From positions 1 through 9,153 of the forward strand of contig NZ_DIUM01000038.1 in the NCBI RefSeq assembly GCF_002423035.1: a stretch of DNA of 9,153 bases, written 5' to 3'. The notes under the pieces were generated by a model. That model saw only the letters and a list, made by a program, of their open reading frames with translations, had not been told where the DNA came from and did no database searches. Positions 1 through 5,545 of the stretch are shown here, piece by piece. This stretch comes from Thiocapsa sp. UBA6158. GTDB lineage: Bacteria; Pseudomonadota; Gammaproteobacteria; Chromatiales; Chromatiaceae. Both the position numbers and the translations under genes were made by a program. Within the stretch, counting starts at the first letter, position 1. Every line of letters starts with the position of its first letter.

Positions 1-163
1 AACCGCAGCAGATGACGAAGTCATTCACGCCGTGGGCGGAGTAGAGCTTGAGGATGTGCCAGAGGATGGGGCGGCCACCGATCTCGATCATGGGCTTCGG
101 CTTGAGGTGGGTTTCCTCGGAGATGCGGGTGCCGAGGCCACCGGCGAGGATGACGGCTTTCAT
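1..163 (-). CDS. rfbF: Glucose-1-phosphate cytidylyltransferase, N-terminal part (cut by window edge)
   Basis: The enzyme joins CTP and glucose 1-phosphate to give CDP-glucose, the entry to CDP-3,6-dideoxyhexoses and related sugars, in the cytoplasm. Only the first 54 codons are present; the frame is still open at the left edge. The start MKAVILAGGLGTR is the nucleotidyltransferase signature loop (GGLGTR at residues 8-13). It is followed by EETHLKPKPM at 16-25 and IGGRPILWHI at 28-37, a combination typical of RfbF rather than of RmlA or GalU. The ATG lies 4 nt after the wzt stop codon, so the two are probably translated together. An RfbG-type CDP-glucose 4,6-dehydratase would be expected next, outside the window. 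Family assignment is firm; the final sugar cannot be told from here. Confidence 0.9.
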   Translation of the reverse strand, partial: MKAVILAGGLGTRISEETHLKPKPMIEIGGRPILWHILKLYSAHGVNDFVICCG

Positions 164-167
164 GGGG

Positions 168-1484
168 TCACCCAACCATTCCAGGCTGGATCAAATCGGT
201 GGACCAAGCGAGCTTGGGCCGGACCACTCCAATCCATACGCCGCTATACTCTTTGCGCATTGCACCGGTCTCATGGACGGTGAAGGTGAGGACTTCTTTT
301 TCAAATACTTCCGCATTGGTGATATCGGTTAGCACGATCACATTGATGCTGTAACGACCTTGATTCAAGAAATTGGCAGGGATCACACAAGTCGTCCGGT
401 ACAGTCCGAGCTCATGGGGTCTGCCAAACCAGTCATCCCGAGTCAGATTAGCGGAATGCATGTTGGCGCTGGCCAATACGACGACACCCATCGAGTCGAG
501 CAAATGAATGCTGGTGGAGATGTGGTCTCCGTTCCGACGAGCCCAGAAGTCGATTTCGATGTTGAGCTCTTTGTTTATTTCAACATCACTGGTAACAGTT
601 CCATCAGAGACAAAACGAACAGCATGCAGTTTGACCTTGTCGGTACCGGGGGCTTTATTGAGGTCGGTCCAGGTCTTCTCGCCGAGATCGGTCTTTCCCA
701 TCTCAATGTAACGACGTACGGTATCTTCAGCAGGGCCATCATGAACTTGACATCCTTTATCTAATAGGATGGCGCGTGAGCAAAGTCCCAGCAGCGCTGC
801 CATGTTATGGCTGACGAAGAGAACGGTGCGGCCTTCGTGTGCGACATCGCCCATCTTACCCAGACACTTTTTTTGAAACTGGGCATCGCCTACCGCCAGC
901 ACTTCATCCACCACCAGTATCTCTGGCTCCAGATGGGCCGCAACGGCGAAAGCCAAACGCACATACATTCCGGACGAGTAACGCTTGACCGGGGTATCGA
1001 GAAACTTCTCGACCTCGGCAAAGGAAACGATCTCGTCGAACTTGCGCTGGATCTCACCGCGGCACATGCCGAGGATGGCGCCGTTGAGATAGATGTTCTC
1101 GCGCCCGCTGAGCTCCGGGTGGAAGCCGGTGCCGACCTCGAGCAGGCTGGCGACTCGCCCATTGAGGGTGATGCGCCCCTTGGTCGGCTCGGTGATACGG
1201 CTCAGGATCTTGAGTAGGGTCGACTTACCGGCACCGTTGCGGCCGATGATGCCGAGGGTCTCGCCATGCTGTACCTCAAAAGAGACGTCTTTCAGCGCCC
1301 AGAACTCCTCGACCTCGTCACCCTGGATGATTGGGCGGCCGTGGATCATGTCGCGTGTCTTGCGAGCCAAGTCACGGGCATTGCGGGCGATGACGTCGCG
1401 CAGCGCAGTGTAGCGCTCGGTCCTCGCGGCGTTGTGGCCGACGAGGTAGGACTTGGAGAGGTTTTCGACTTTAATCGCTGGCAT
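168..1484 (-). CDS. wzt: Polysaccharide ABC transporter ATP-binding protein with C-terminal Wzt domain
   Basis: This is the ATPase that powers export of a finished lipid-linked polysaccharide across the inner membrane, working with Wzm. In the 438-aa product one sees Walker A GRNGAGKST at 81-89, the ABC signature YSSGMYVRL at 169-177, Walker B ILVVDE at 189-194, the D-loop region AVGD at 197-200 and the switch histidine in SHN near 226. From about residue 275 to 420 follows a beta-rich extension of the Wzt C-terminal type, which in characterised systems recognises the modified non-reducing end of the glycan. The start at 1484 (MPAIKVENLSKSY) lies 14 bp after the wzm stop; the frame is open further upstream, but that stretch overlaps wzm and is not protein-like. 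I see no clear Shine-Dalgarno sequence. The DNA of the C-terminal domain is much more AT-rich than that of the ATPase domain. Confidence 0.94.
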   Translation of the reverse strand: MPAIKVENLSKSYLVGHNAARTERYTALRDVIARNARDLARKTRDMIHGRPIIQGDEVEEFWALKDVSFEVQHGETLGIIGRNGAGKSTLLKILSRITEPTKGRITLNGRVASLLEVGTGFHPELSGRENIYLNGAILGMCRGEIQRKFDEIVSFAEVEKFLDTPVKRYSSGMYVRLAFAVAAHLEPEILVVDEVLAVGDAQFQKKCLGKMGDVAHEGRTVLFVSHNMAALLGLCSRAILLDKGCQVHDGPAEDTVRRYIEMGKTDLGEKTWTDLNKAPGTDKVKLHAVRFVSDGTVTSDVEINKELNIEIDFWARRNGDHISTSIHLLDSMGVVVLASANMHSANLTRDDWFGRPHELGLYRTTCVIPANFLNQGRYSINVIVLTDITNAEVFEKEVLTFTVHETGAMRKEYSGVWIGVVRPKLAWSTDLIQPGMVG

Positions 1485-1498
1485 GGGATGGGGAATCT

Positions 1499-2326
1499 TC
1501 AAACAAAATCTGCAAAGCTCTTTTCCATCTTGCGGAACTGGCGGATGCCTAGCCACAGAAAGAAACCGATTAGGCACCAGCTGAGGATGAAGCCGGGCCA
1601 GTAGATCTGAGCCTCGCCGCCGAGGATGGCCCAGCGGAAGCCGTCGATGACGCCGACGACTGGGTTCAGCGAATACAGCAGTCGCCATTGCTCGGGGATG
1701 ACGCTGGAGCTGAAGCCGACCGGGGAGACGTAGAGGCCCATGGAAACGATGAAGGGGATCACGTAGCGGAAGTCGCGGTATTTGACGTTGAGCGCGGTGA
1801 TCCAGAGTCCAGGCCCGAGTGCCGCGAGGAAAGCCATGAGGACGAAGAACGGCAGGGTGAGGATCTGCCAGCCAGGCATGAACTGGTACCAGACCATCAC
1901 CAACACCAAGATGCTGAAGCTGATGAGAAAATCGATGAAGGACACCACCACGGCGGCGGTGGGCACGATGAGCCGCGGAAAGTAGACCTTACTGATCAAG
2001 TTGGCGTTGCCGATGAGGCTGTTTGACGCCGATGACAGCGAGCTGGAGAAGAACTGCCAGGGCAACAGGCCGGCAAAGACCAGCAGGGCGTAGGGTGCGT
2101 CGCCCTCGGTGGGCATCTTGGCCAGTTTGCCGAAGACGACGGTGAAGACCACCATGGTTAGGAAAGGCTGGAGCAGTGCCCAGGCGAGGCCGATGATGGT
2201 CTGTTTGTAACGCACGGCGACGTCGCGCCAGGCAAGGACGAAGAACAGCTCGCGGTAGCGCCACAGGTCGCGCCAGTAGTGGCGCTCGGCGAGGCCGGGT
2301 TCGATGATAAGGGTCTGGAGGGTCAA
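1499..2326 (-). CDS. wzm: Polysaccharide ABC transporter permease (Wzm, ABC-2 type)
   Basis: The 275-aa product is the membrane half of the Wzm/Wzt exporter and forms the channel for the lipid-linked glycan. Hydrophobic stretches fit about six membrane segments (roughly 44-66, 79-96, 118-147, 153-178, 188-210 and 242-262). The cytoplasmic N-terminal part has the usual YRELFFVLAWRDVAVRYKQT stretch at 24-43, and the KYRDFRY loop is at 182-188. Length is normal for the family. The start codon is TTG: an in-frame TAA lies six codons upstream and no ATG or GTG occurs before the conserved start of the protein. There is no visible Shine-Dalgarno sequence, only a run of eight A on the coding strand just ahead, so weak initiation is likely. 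The wzt gene follows after 14 bp. Confidence 0.93.
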   Translation of the reverse strand: MTLQTLIIEPGLAERHYWRDLWRYRELFFVLAWRDVAVRYKQTIIGLAWALLQPFLTMVVFTVVFGKLAKMPTEGDAPYALLVFAGLLPWQFFSSSLSSASNSLIGNANLISKVYFPRLIVPTAAVVVSFIDFLISFSILVLVMVWYQFMPGWQILTLPFFVLMAFLAALGPGLWITALNVKYRDFRYVIPFIVSMGLYVSPVGFSSSVIPEQWRLLYSLNPVVGVIDGFRWAILGGEAQIYWPGFILSWCLIGFFLWLGIRQFRKMEKSFADFV

Positions 2327-2339
2327 GGTTTTTTTTAAA

Positions 2340-2402
2340 GGTTAAGGGTTAAGGGTTAAGGGTGAAGGGTGAAGGGTGAATGGTGAAAGGTTAAGAGTTA
2401 AA
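2340..2402. repeat. Heptamer tandem repeat (GGTTAAG / GGTGAAG)
   Basis: Nine 7-bp units stand head to tail. Read on the + strand they are GGTTAAG three times, GGTGAAG twice, GGTGAAT, GGTGAAA, GGTTAAG, and a decayed AGTTAAA; the next heptamer, CGTTAGG, barely fits. The array lies just upstream of wzm and, if the candidate promoter at 2410-2437 is real, inside its 5' leader. It contains no open frame. It looks like the short heptameric simple repeats spread through many bacterial genomes, and copy number may vary between strains. No function can be assigned from sequence. Confidence 0.9.
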
Positions 2403-2409
2403 CGTTAGG

Positions 2410-2437
2410 AATTTAGGTGGTTGGGTCATTTTGTCAT
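2410..2437 (-). promoter_or_regulatory. Candidate sigma-70-type promoter for wzm-wzt-rfbF
   Basis: On the minus strand ATGACA (2437-2432; five of six bases of the TTGACA consensus) is followed after 16 nt by TAAATT (2415-2410; four of six of TATAAT). Transcription would begin near 2403 and run through the heptamer repeats into wzm. The location, in the 159-bp gap between the aminotransferase gene and the exporter genes, makes sense for an internal promoter. It rests on consensus matching by eye only. Confidence 0.35.
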
Positions 2438-2485
2438 GGGGCGAGATGCGCCGGGTGGGCGGTTCTGATGTTCGCGTCGCTGGGT

Positions 2486-3583
2486 TCAGATCATGCGCCT
2501 CACTTGATCGATCACTCTCGCTGCATCGGCGGCTGTGAGGTGCGGGCCCATCGGTAGGCTCAGCACCTCGGTCGCTAGGCGCTCCGAGATTGGATTGCCT
2601 TCGGTCGGTGGCCTTGCGTCGGCATAGCAGCCTTGCTGATGCGGGGCGATCGGGTAATGGATGAGGCTGCCGATCCCGGCTTCCGCCAGCTGTTGCTGGA
2701 TGGCATCGCGGCGCGCATGGCGGACGACGAACAGATGCCAGACGGGCTCGGCCCAGTCGGGGACGACCGGCAGGACCAGGTCGCTCTCGGCTAGGCCTTC
2801 CAGATAGGCCGCCGCGATCTCGCGTCTGCGCGCGTTCCAGGCATCCAGATGTCGCAGCTTCACGCCGAGGAAAGCGGCCTGCAGCGGGTCTAACCGGCTG
2901 TTGAAGCCCTGGATGGCGTTGACGTATTTCTCGCGCGAGCCGTAGTTGCGCAGCATCCGCAGGCGCTCGGCCAGGTCGGCGTCATCGGTGGTGACGGCGC
3001 CGGCATCGCCGAAGGCGCCCAGGTTCTTGCCTGGATAGAAGCTCCAGGCCACGGCATCGCCGTGCGCGCCGATACGCTTGCCCTTGTAGCGGGCGCCGTG
3101 GGCCTGGGCGGCGTCTTCGATGACCTTGAGCCCATGCCGCCGGGCGATGGCCAGGATGGGCTCGAGATCGGCGGGCTGGCCGTAGAGGTGCACCGGGATG
3201 ATGGCGCGGGTGCGCGGCGTGATGGCCGCCTCGATGCGCGCCGGGTCGATGGTGTAGGTGGCCTCGATGGGCTCCACCGGCACGGGGGTGGCGCCGGCGT
3301 GGGAAACGGCGAGCCAGGTGGCGATGAAGGTGTGCGAGGGGACGATGACCTCGTCGCCCGGGCCGATGTCGAAGGCGCGCAAGGCCAGATGCAGGGCATC
3401 GAGCCCGCTGGCGACGCCGATGCCGTGCGCGGCCTGACAGTAGGCGGCGAACTCAGTCTCGAAGTGCTCGACTTCCTCGCCGAGGATGTACCAGCCGGAG
3501 GCCATGACGCGCTGATAGGCCGCGTCGAGCTCGTCTTTGAGCGCTTGATAGGGGGCGCCGAGGTCGAGGAAAGGGATGGTCAT
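2486..3583 (-). CDS. fdtB: dTDP-3-amino-3,6-dideoxyhexose transaminase (DegT/DnrJ/EryC1/StrS family)
   Basis: This PLP enzyme transfers an amino group to C3 of a dTDP-3-keto-6-deoxyhexose, the step after the ketoisomerase in dTDP-Fuc3NAc or dTDP-Qui3NAc synthesis. The 365-aa product has the family start IPFLDL, the ASGLDALHLAL cofactor segment at 58-68, the EDAAQAHGA motif at 156-164 with D157 as the expected pyridine-nitrogen partner, and SFYPGKNLGAFGDAG at 181-195 with K186 as the Schiff-base lysine. Length is typical. The start ATG overlaps the stop of the small upstream gene in an ATGA, so translation is probably coupled. The QdtB (gluco) and FdtB (galacto) types cannot be told apart from the protein alone; the neighbouring ketoisomerase and hexapeptide acetyltransferase support this general role over other StrS-family activities. 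Confidence 0.9.
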   Translation of the reverse strand: MTIPFLDLGAPYQALKDELDAAYQRVMASGWYILGEEVEHFETEFAAYCQAAHGIGVASGLDALHLALRAFDIGPGDEVIVPSHTFIATWLAVSHAGATPVPVEPIEATYTIDPARIEAAITPRTRAIIPVHLYGQPADLEPILAIARRHGLKVIEDAAQAHGARYKGKRIGAHGDAVAWSFYPGKNLGAFGDAGAVTTDDADLAERLRMLRNYGSREKYVNAIQGFNSRLDPLQAAFLGVKLRHLDAWNARRREIAAAYLEGLAESDLVLPVVPDWAEPVWHLFVVRHARRDAIQQQLAEAGIGSLIHYPIAPHQQGCYADARPPTEGNPISERLATEVLSLPMGPHLTAADAARVIDQVRRMI

Positions 3584-3615
3584 TCAGCGCCCCAGCGTGC
3601 GCGCATGAACTCGGC
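3580..3615. repeat. 36-nt direct repeat, copy A
   Basis: This stretch matches 3957-3992 with one difference in 36 positions (t at 3583 against c at 3960); 32 consecutive bases are identical. It encodes the last 11 residues (AEFMRARWGAE) and the stop codon of the small gene ahead of fdtB and includes the fdtB start codon. The only difference is synonymous in the copied protein end (GAA against GAG). The two copies are 377 bp apart, in the same orientation. Confidence 0.95.
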
Positions 3616-3903
3616 TCCATAGCCTTCTTGCAAGACTGCGTCATCGTCTTCTTGCGGATTCAACGCGGCGGTGATGATGAGCTCGCGCCAGTGCCGCTCG
3701 ATGTAGCCGTCCGCAAAGAATGGGCGTTCTTCTTGATCGGGTACTGGTGCGTTTTGATTGGTCACCTGCTGGGGTGCCTGATTGGCTGCCGTTTCCTCCA
3801 CCCACGCAATCACTTTCACGTGCCCCGCGTCCATGTCCCGATATTGGCTTGGTAACTTGATGGCCCCGTCTTCAATGTCGGCATCAAACTCGATTACGTG
3901 CAT
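3580..3903 (-). CDS. Small antitoxin-like protein with a tail copied from the ketoisomerase gene
   Basis: The 107-aa product has no family I can name firmly. Its first 36 residues (starting MHVIEFDADIEDGAIKLPSQ) resemble small antitoxin-like proteins with a short beta-strand module in which an acidic start is followed by IKLP and HVKVIAWV. Residues 37-59 are a Q/N/P-rich linker. Residues 60-96 (RPFFADGYIERHWRELI onward, then an acidic EDDD) look like an ordinary C-terminal part. The last 11 residues, AEFMRARWGAE, are the same as the end of the neighbouring ketoisomerase. The start at 3903 is set by a perfect AGGAG 7 nt upstream; the frame is open to 3927. The stop overlaps the fdtB start in ATGA. 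No toxin gene accompanies it, so it would be an orphan. The coding call is fairly sure; the antitoxin idea is weak. Confidence 0.72.
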   Translation of the reverse strand: MHVIEFDADIEDGAIKLPSQYRDMDAGHVKVIAWVEETAANQAPQQVTNQNAPVPDQEERPFFADGYIERHWRELIITAALNPQEDDDAVLQEGYGAEFMRARWGAE

Positions 3904-3910
3904 GCGGCAT

Positions 3911-3915
3911 CTCCT
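3911..3915 (-). promoter_or_regulatory. Strong ribosome binding site of the small gene
   Basis: AGGAG on the minus strand lies 7 nt before the ATG at 3903. It favours this start over the in-frame ATG at 3927. It is the best Shine-Dalgarno match in the window; most sugar genes here have weak sites or none, which sets this gene apart as an incomer. Confidence 0.8.
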
Positions 3916-3956
3916 GTGTTGTGACACCCCCAGCTGTCGGCGCTAGCTACACAGCC

Positions 3957-3992
3957 TCACTCAGCGCCCCAGCGTGCGCGCATGAACTCGGC
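3957..3992. repeat. 36-nt direct repeat, copy B (end of ketoisomerase gene)
   Basis: This is the probable parent copy, as it forms the natural 3' end and stop codon of the ketoisomerase gene. It differs from 3580-3615 at one base. The segment between the copies holds nearly all of the small gene. I see no terminal inverted repeats at its ends. Confidence 0.95.
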
Positions 3993-4370
3993 GTAGTCGC
4001 GGTAGTAGTCGGCCTCATCGTAACGGTTGGAGGCCAGCACCATGCACACCGAGCCGGATGAGAAGTTGTCGAGCTCGCGCCACATCATGGGGCAGACGTA
4101 GAGGCCGTTGTAGGAGCGGTTGAGGTGGTAGCGGACCTTGTCCTTCCCGTCGTCGAGGACGATGTCGAAGCTGCCCGACATGGCGATGATGAGCTGCTGC
4201 AGCTCCTTGTGCGCATGCCCCCCGCGCTCCGCCCCGCCCGGCACGTCGTAGAGGTAGTAGACGCGCTGGATATCGAAGGGGATGTGGTTGTTGCCTTCGA
4301 TGAAGGTGAGATTGCCTTGGGGGTTGGCGATCTTGGGCAGGTCGATGATTTTGCAGTCGTGGATGGACAT
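3957..4370 (-). CDS. fdtA: dTDP-4-dehydro-6-deoxyglucose 3,4-ketoisomerase (FdtA/QdtA family cupin)
   Basis: The enzyme moves the keto group of dTDP-4-keto-6-deoxyglucose from C4 to C3 so that an amino group can be added at C3. The 137-aa product is a single cupin (PF05523 type): GNLTFIEG at 19-26, RVYYLYDVPGG at 36-46, then GGHAHKELQQ at 50-59 with the catalytic-type histidines H52 and H54, and WRELDNFSSG at 97-106. Length is normal. As I recall for this family, QdtA and FdtA differ at an early Tyr/Arg position and at Arg/His in the W-R/H-E motif. Here they appear as Q18 and R98, so one site looks QdtA-like and the other is uninformative; the product may be Qui3N rather than Fuc3N. An in-frame ATG at 4394 would add eight residues; family starts favour 4370. 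Its last 36 nt are duplicated downstream. Confidence 0.9.
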   Translation of the reverse strand: MSIHDCKIIDLPKIANPQGNLTFIEGNNHIPFDIQRVYYLYDVPGGAERGGHAHKELQQLIIAMSGSFDIVLDDGKDKVRYHLNRSYNGLYVCPMMWRELDNFSSGSVCMVLASNRYDEADYYRDYAEFMRARWGAE

Positions 4371-4398
4371 GTTGGCTGCGCTGTGTGGCTGCATCGAT

Positions 4399-4959
4399 TC
4401 AGTTGGCGACTGTGACGCCGTCCGGGAGAAATTTGGCGTAGCGCCTTCTTGAGGCTTGGATGGCCTCCAGACTCAGCCTGTAGAAGTAGTCCAGCGCTGT
4501 TTCTTGGGTGCGCTCGGCACCGAAGCGCTCGTGGAACTGCCAGACGCGCTCGTTACCCTTACGGACGTCGAAATGGGCCGCGGCGAAGCCGAGATGGTCG
4601 ACCGCGTAGGCGTAGACCATGAGCGCCGATTCCATGGCCGCCTGCGCTGGCCGACCGTCTTTGAGGATCCAGGAGCCCCAGCAAAAACTGTTGTCCCGGA
4701 CATCGTAGAGGCGCACGGTGCCGATGGGCTCGTCCTGGTATTCGATGATGAAATAGGCCTGATCGGTCGCGGCTGCATAGTGCTGTAGCCAGGATCGCTG
4801 GGCATCGATGTCTGGCGCGGTGGTGCTCAGATAACGCGATTTTTTCTCGTCGGTACGCAGCGAGAGGATGAAGGCGGCATCTTCCGGCGTCGCATCTCTG
4901 AAGATCAGCGTCTTACCGATCACCTGTCGCGCCTTGAGGATCTGTGGGGCCGGATTCAT
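4399..4959 (-). CDS. GNAT family N-acetyltransferase (RimJ/RimL or PseH-like)
   Basis: The 186-aa product is a GNAT enzyme that probably transfers an acyl group from acyl-CoA to an amino sugar nucleotide. The fold can be followed: strand 1 TLIFRDATPEDAAFILSLR (17-35), the long strand YFIIEYQDEPIGTVRLYDV (69-87), GSWILKDGRPAQAAMESAL (95-113) in place of the acetyl-CoA pyrophosphate loop, and NERVWQFHERFGA (136-148), the usual C-terminal GNAT motif. The start at 4959 is supported by GGAG 7 nt upstream and overlaps the hexapeptide acetyltransferase gene by 47 bp; upstream in-frame TTG starts lack such support. Located between the two dTDP-sugar genes, it likely acts on the same 3-amino sugar or on another amino sugar of the repeat unit. 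The exact substrate is unknown, and similarity to ribosomal protein acetyltransferases alone should not decide it. Confidence 0.87.
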   Translation of the reverse strand: MNPAPQILKARQVIGKTLIFRDATPEDAAFILSLRTDEKKSRYLSTTAPDIDAQRSWLQHYAAATDQAYFIIEYQDEPIGTVRLYDVRDNSFCWGSWILKDGRPAQAAMESALMVYAYAVDHLGFAAAHFDVRKGNERVWQFHERFGAERTQETALDYFYRLSLEAIQASRRRYAKFLPDGVTVAN

Positions 4960-5428
4960 GACCCGGCTCCAGCGTGCCGATGATCCGTGCCGGATTGCCA
5001 ACCACGGTGGCCCCGGCCGGAACCGACCGGGTGACCACCGCACCGGCGCCGACCATCGCCCGCTCGCCAATGGTCAGGCCAGGCAGGATCACCGCCCCCC
5101 CCCCGATGGAGGCCCCGCGCTTCACGAGGGTCGTGACGAAGCGGTCCGGGTACTGCTTGCTGCGCGGGAAGCGGTCATTGGTGAAGGTGACGTTCGGCCC
5201 GATGAAGACATCGTCTTCGATGCGCAGGCCATCCCACAACTGCACGCCAGACTTGATCGTGACCCGGTCGCCGATGACCACGTCGTTCTCGATGAGGCAG
5301 TGCGCGCAGATGTTGCAGTCCGCGCCGATCCGGGCGCCGGGGAGGATGACGACAAACTGCCAAATGCGGCTGCCCTCGCCGATCTGGCGGGTCTGGACAT
5401 CCGAGAGCGGGTGGATGGACTGCGTCAT
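4913..5428 (-). CDS. fdtC: dTDP-3-amino-3,6-dideoxyhexose 3-N-acetyltransferase (FdtC/QdtC type, left-handed beta helix)
   Basis: The enzyme acetylates the 3-amino group to finish dTDP-Fuc3NAc or dTDP-Qui3NAc. The 171-aa product begins IHPLSDVQT (5-13), as in FdtC/QdtC and WxcM N-terminal domains, and runs through hexapeptide repeats (IGEGSRIWQF, IGADCNICAH, IENDVVIGDRVTIKSGVQLW, IEDDVFIG). The FTNDRFPRS loop is at 82-90, then IGGGAVILPGLTIGERAMVGAGAVV at about 108-132 and the terminal VVGNPARIIG at 142-151. The same trimeric fold occurs in WbpD, but the start and the ketoisomerase/aminotransferase neighbours favour the dTDP role. The last about 18 residues are an unstructured extension that overlaps the GNAT gene. 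Ten consecutive G in the coding strand encode G109-G111 and the first base of A112, a likely slippage site. Confidence 0.92.
   Translation of the reverse strand: MTQSIHPLSDVQTRQIGEGSRIWQFVVILPGARIGADCNICAHCLIENDVVIGDRVTIKSGVQLWDGLRIEDDVFIGPNVTFTNDRFPRSKQYPDRFVTTLVKRGASIGGGAVILPGLTIGERAMVGAGAVVTRSVPAGATVVGNPARIIGTLEPGHESGPTDPQGATGDR
4967..4970 (-). promoter_or_regulatory. Ribosome binding site of the GNAT gene inside fdtC
   Basis: GGAG on the minus strand, 7 nt before the ATG at 4959, lies within the last codons of the hexapeptide acetyltransferase gene. It fixes the overlapping start and suggests that the two acetyltransferases are translated in a coupled way. Confidence 0.65.
5095..5104 (-). 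repeat. Homopolymer run of ten G (coding strand) inside fdtC
   Basis: The + strand shows ten consecutive c at 5095-5104. In the coding strand the context is ATC, ten G, then CGGTGATCC. With ten G the frame reads Ile-Gly-Gly-Gly-Ala-Val and the gene is intact. With nine it reads Gly-Gly-Gly-Arg then TGA, ending the protein at residue 112 of 171. Runs of this length are prone to slipped-strand mispairing. Confidence 0.97.
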
Positions 5429-5545
5429 GTGGGCAAAGAAAACAGGTTAAGCGTTCACAGTATTTTCAGCTGGCTCGCCGCTGGCGGGGTCGACGTCGAA
5501 GCCAAGACAGGGGAATGACGAGCACTTTCGCGGCAAGGACGCGAT

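Noticed and set aside
868..874. Run of seven T (seven A in coding strand) in wzt as a second phase-variation site
   Set aside because: It is short, encodes ordinary Gln-Lys-Lys within a conserved part, and runs of this length are common by chance.
1485..1688. Extension of the wzt frame upstream of 1484
   Set aside because: It lies over the wzm 3' end in another frame, is rich in Arg, Pro and Leu, and is unlike any Wzt N-terminus; MPAIKVENLSKSY is the normal start.
2340..2402. CRISPR array or telomere-like element from the heptamers
   Set aside because: The units are 7 bp and contiguous with no spacers, and nothing else suggests a linear end.
3916..3936. Small palindrome GTGT-TGTG-ACAC as an operator of the small gene
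   Set aside because: A four-base arm is too short to separate from chance.
4960..5070. Longer start for the GNAT gene from 5070
   Set aside because: The start would be TTG with no ribosome site and the added residues are not GNAT-like, whereas 4959 has GGAG at 7 nt.
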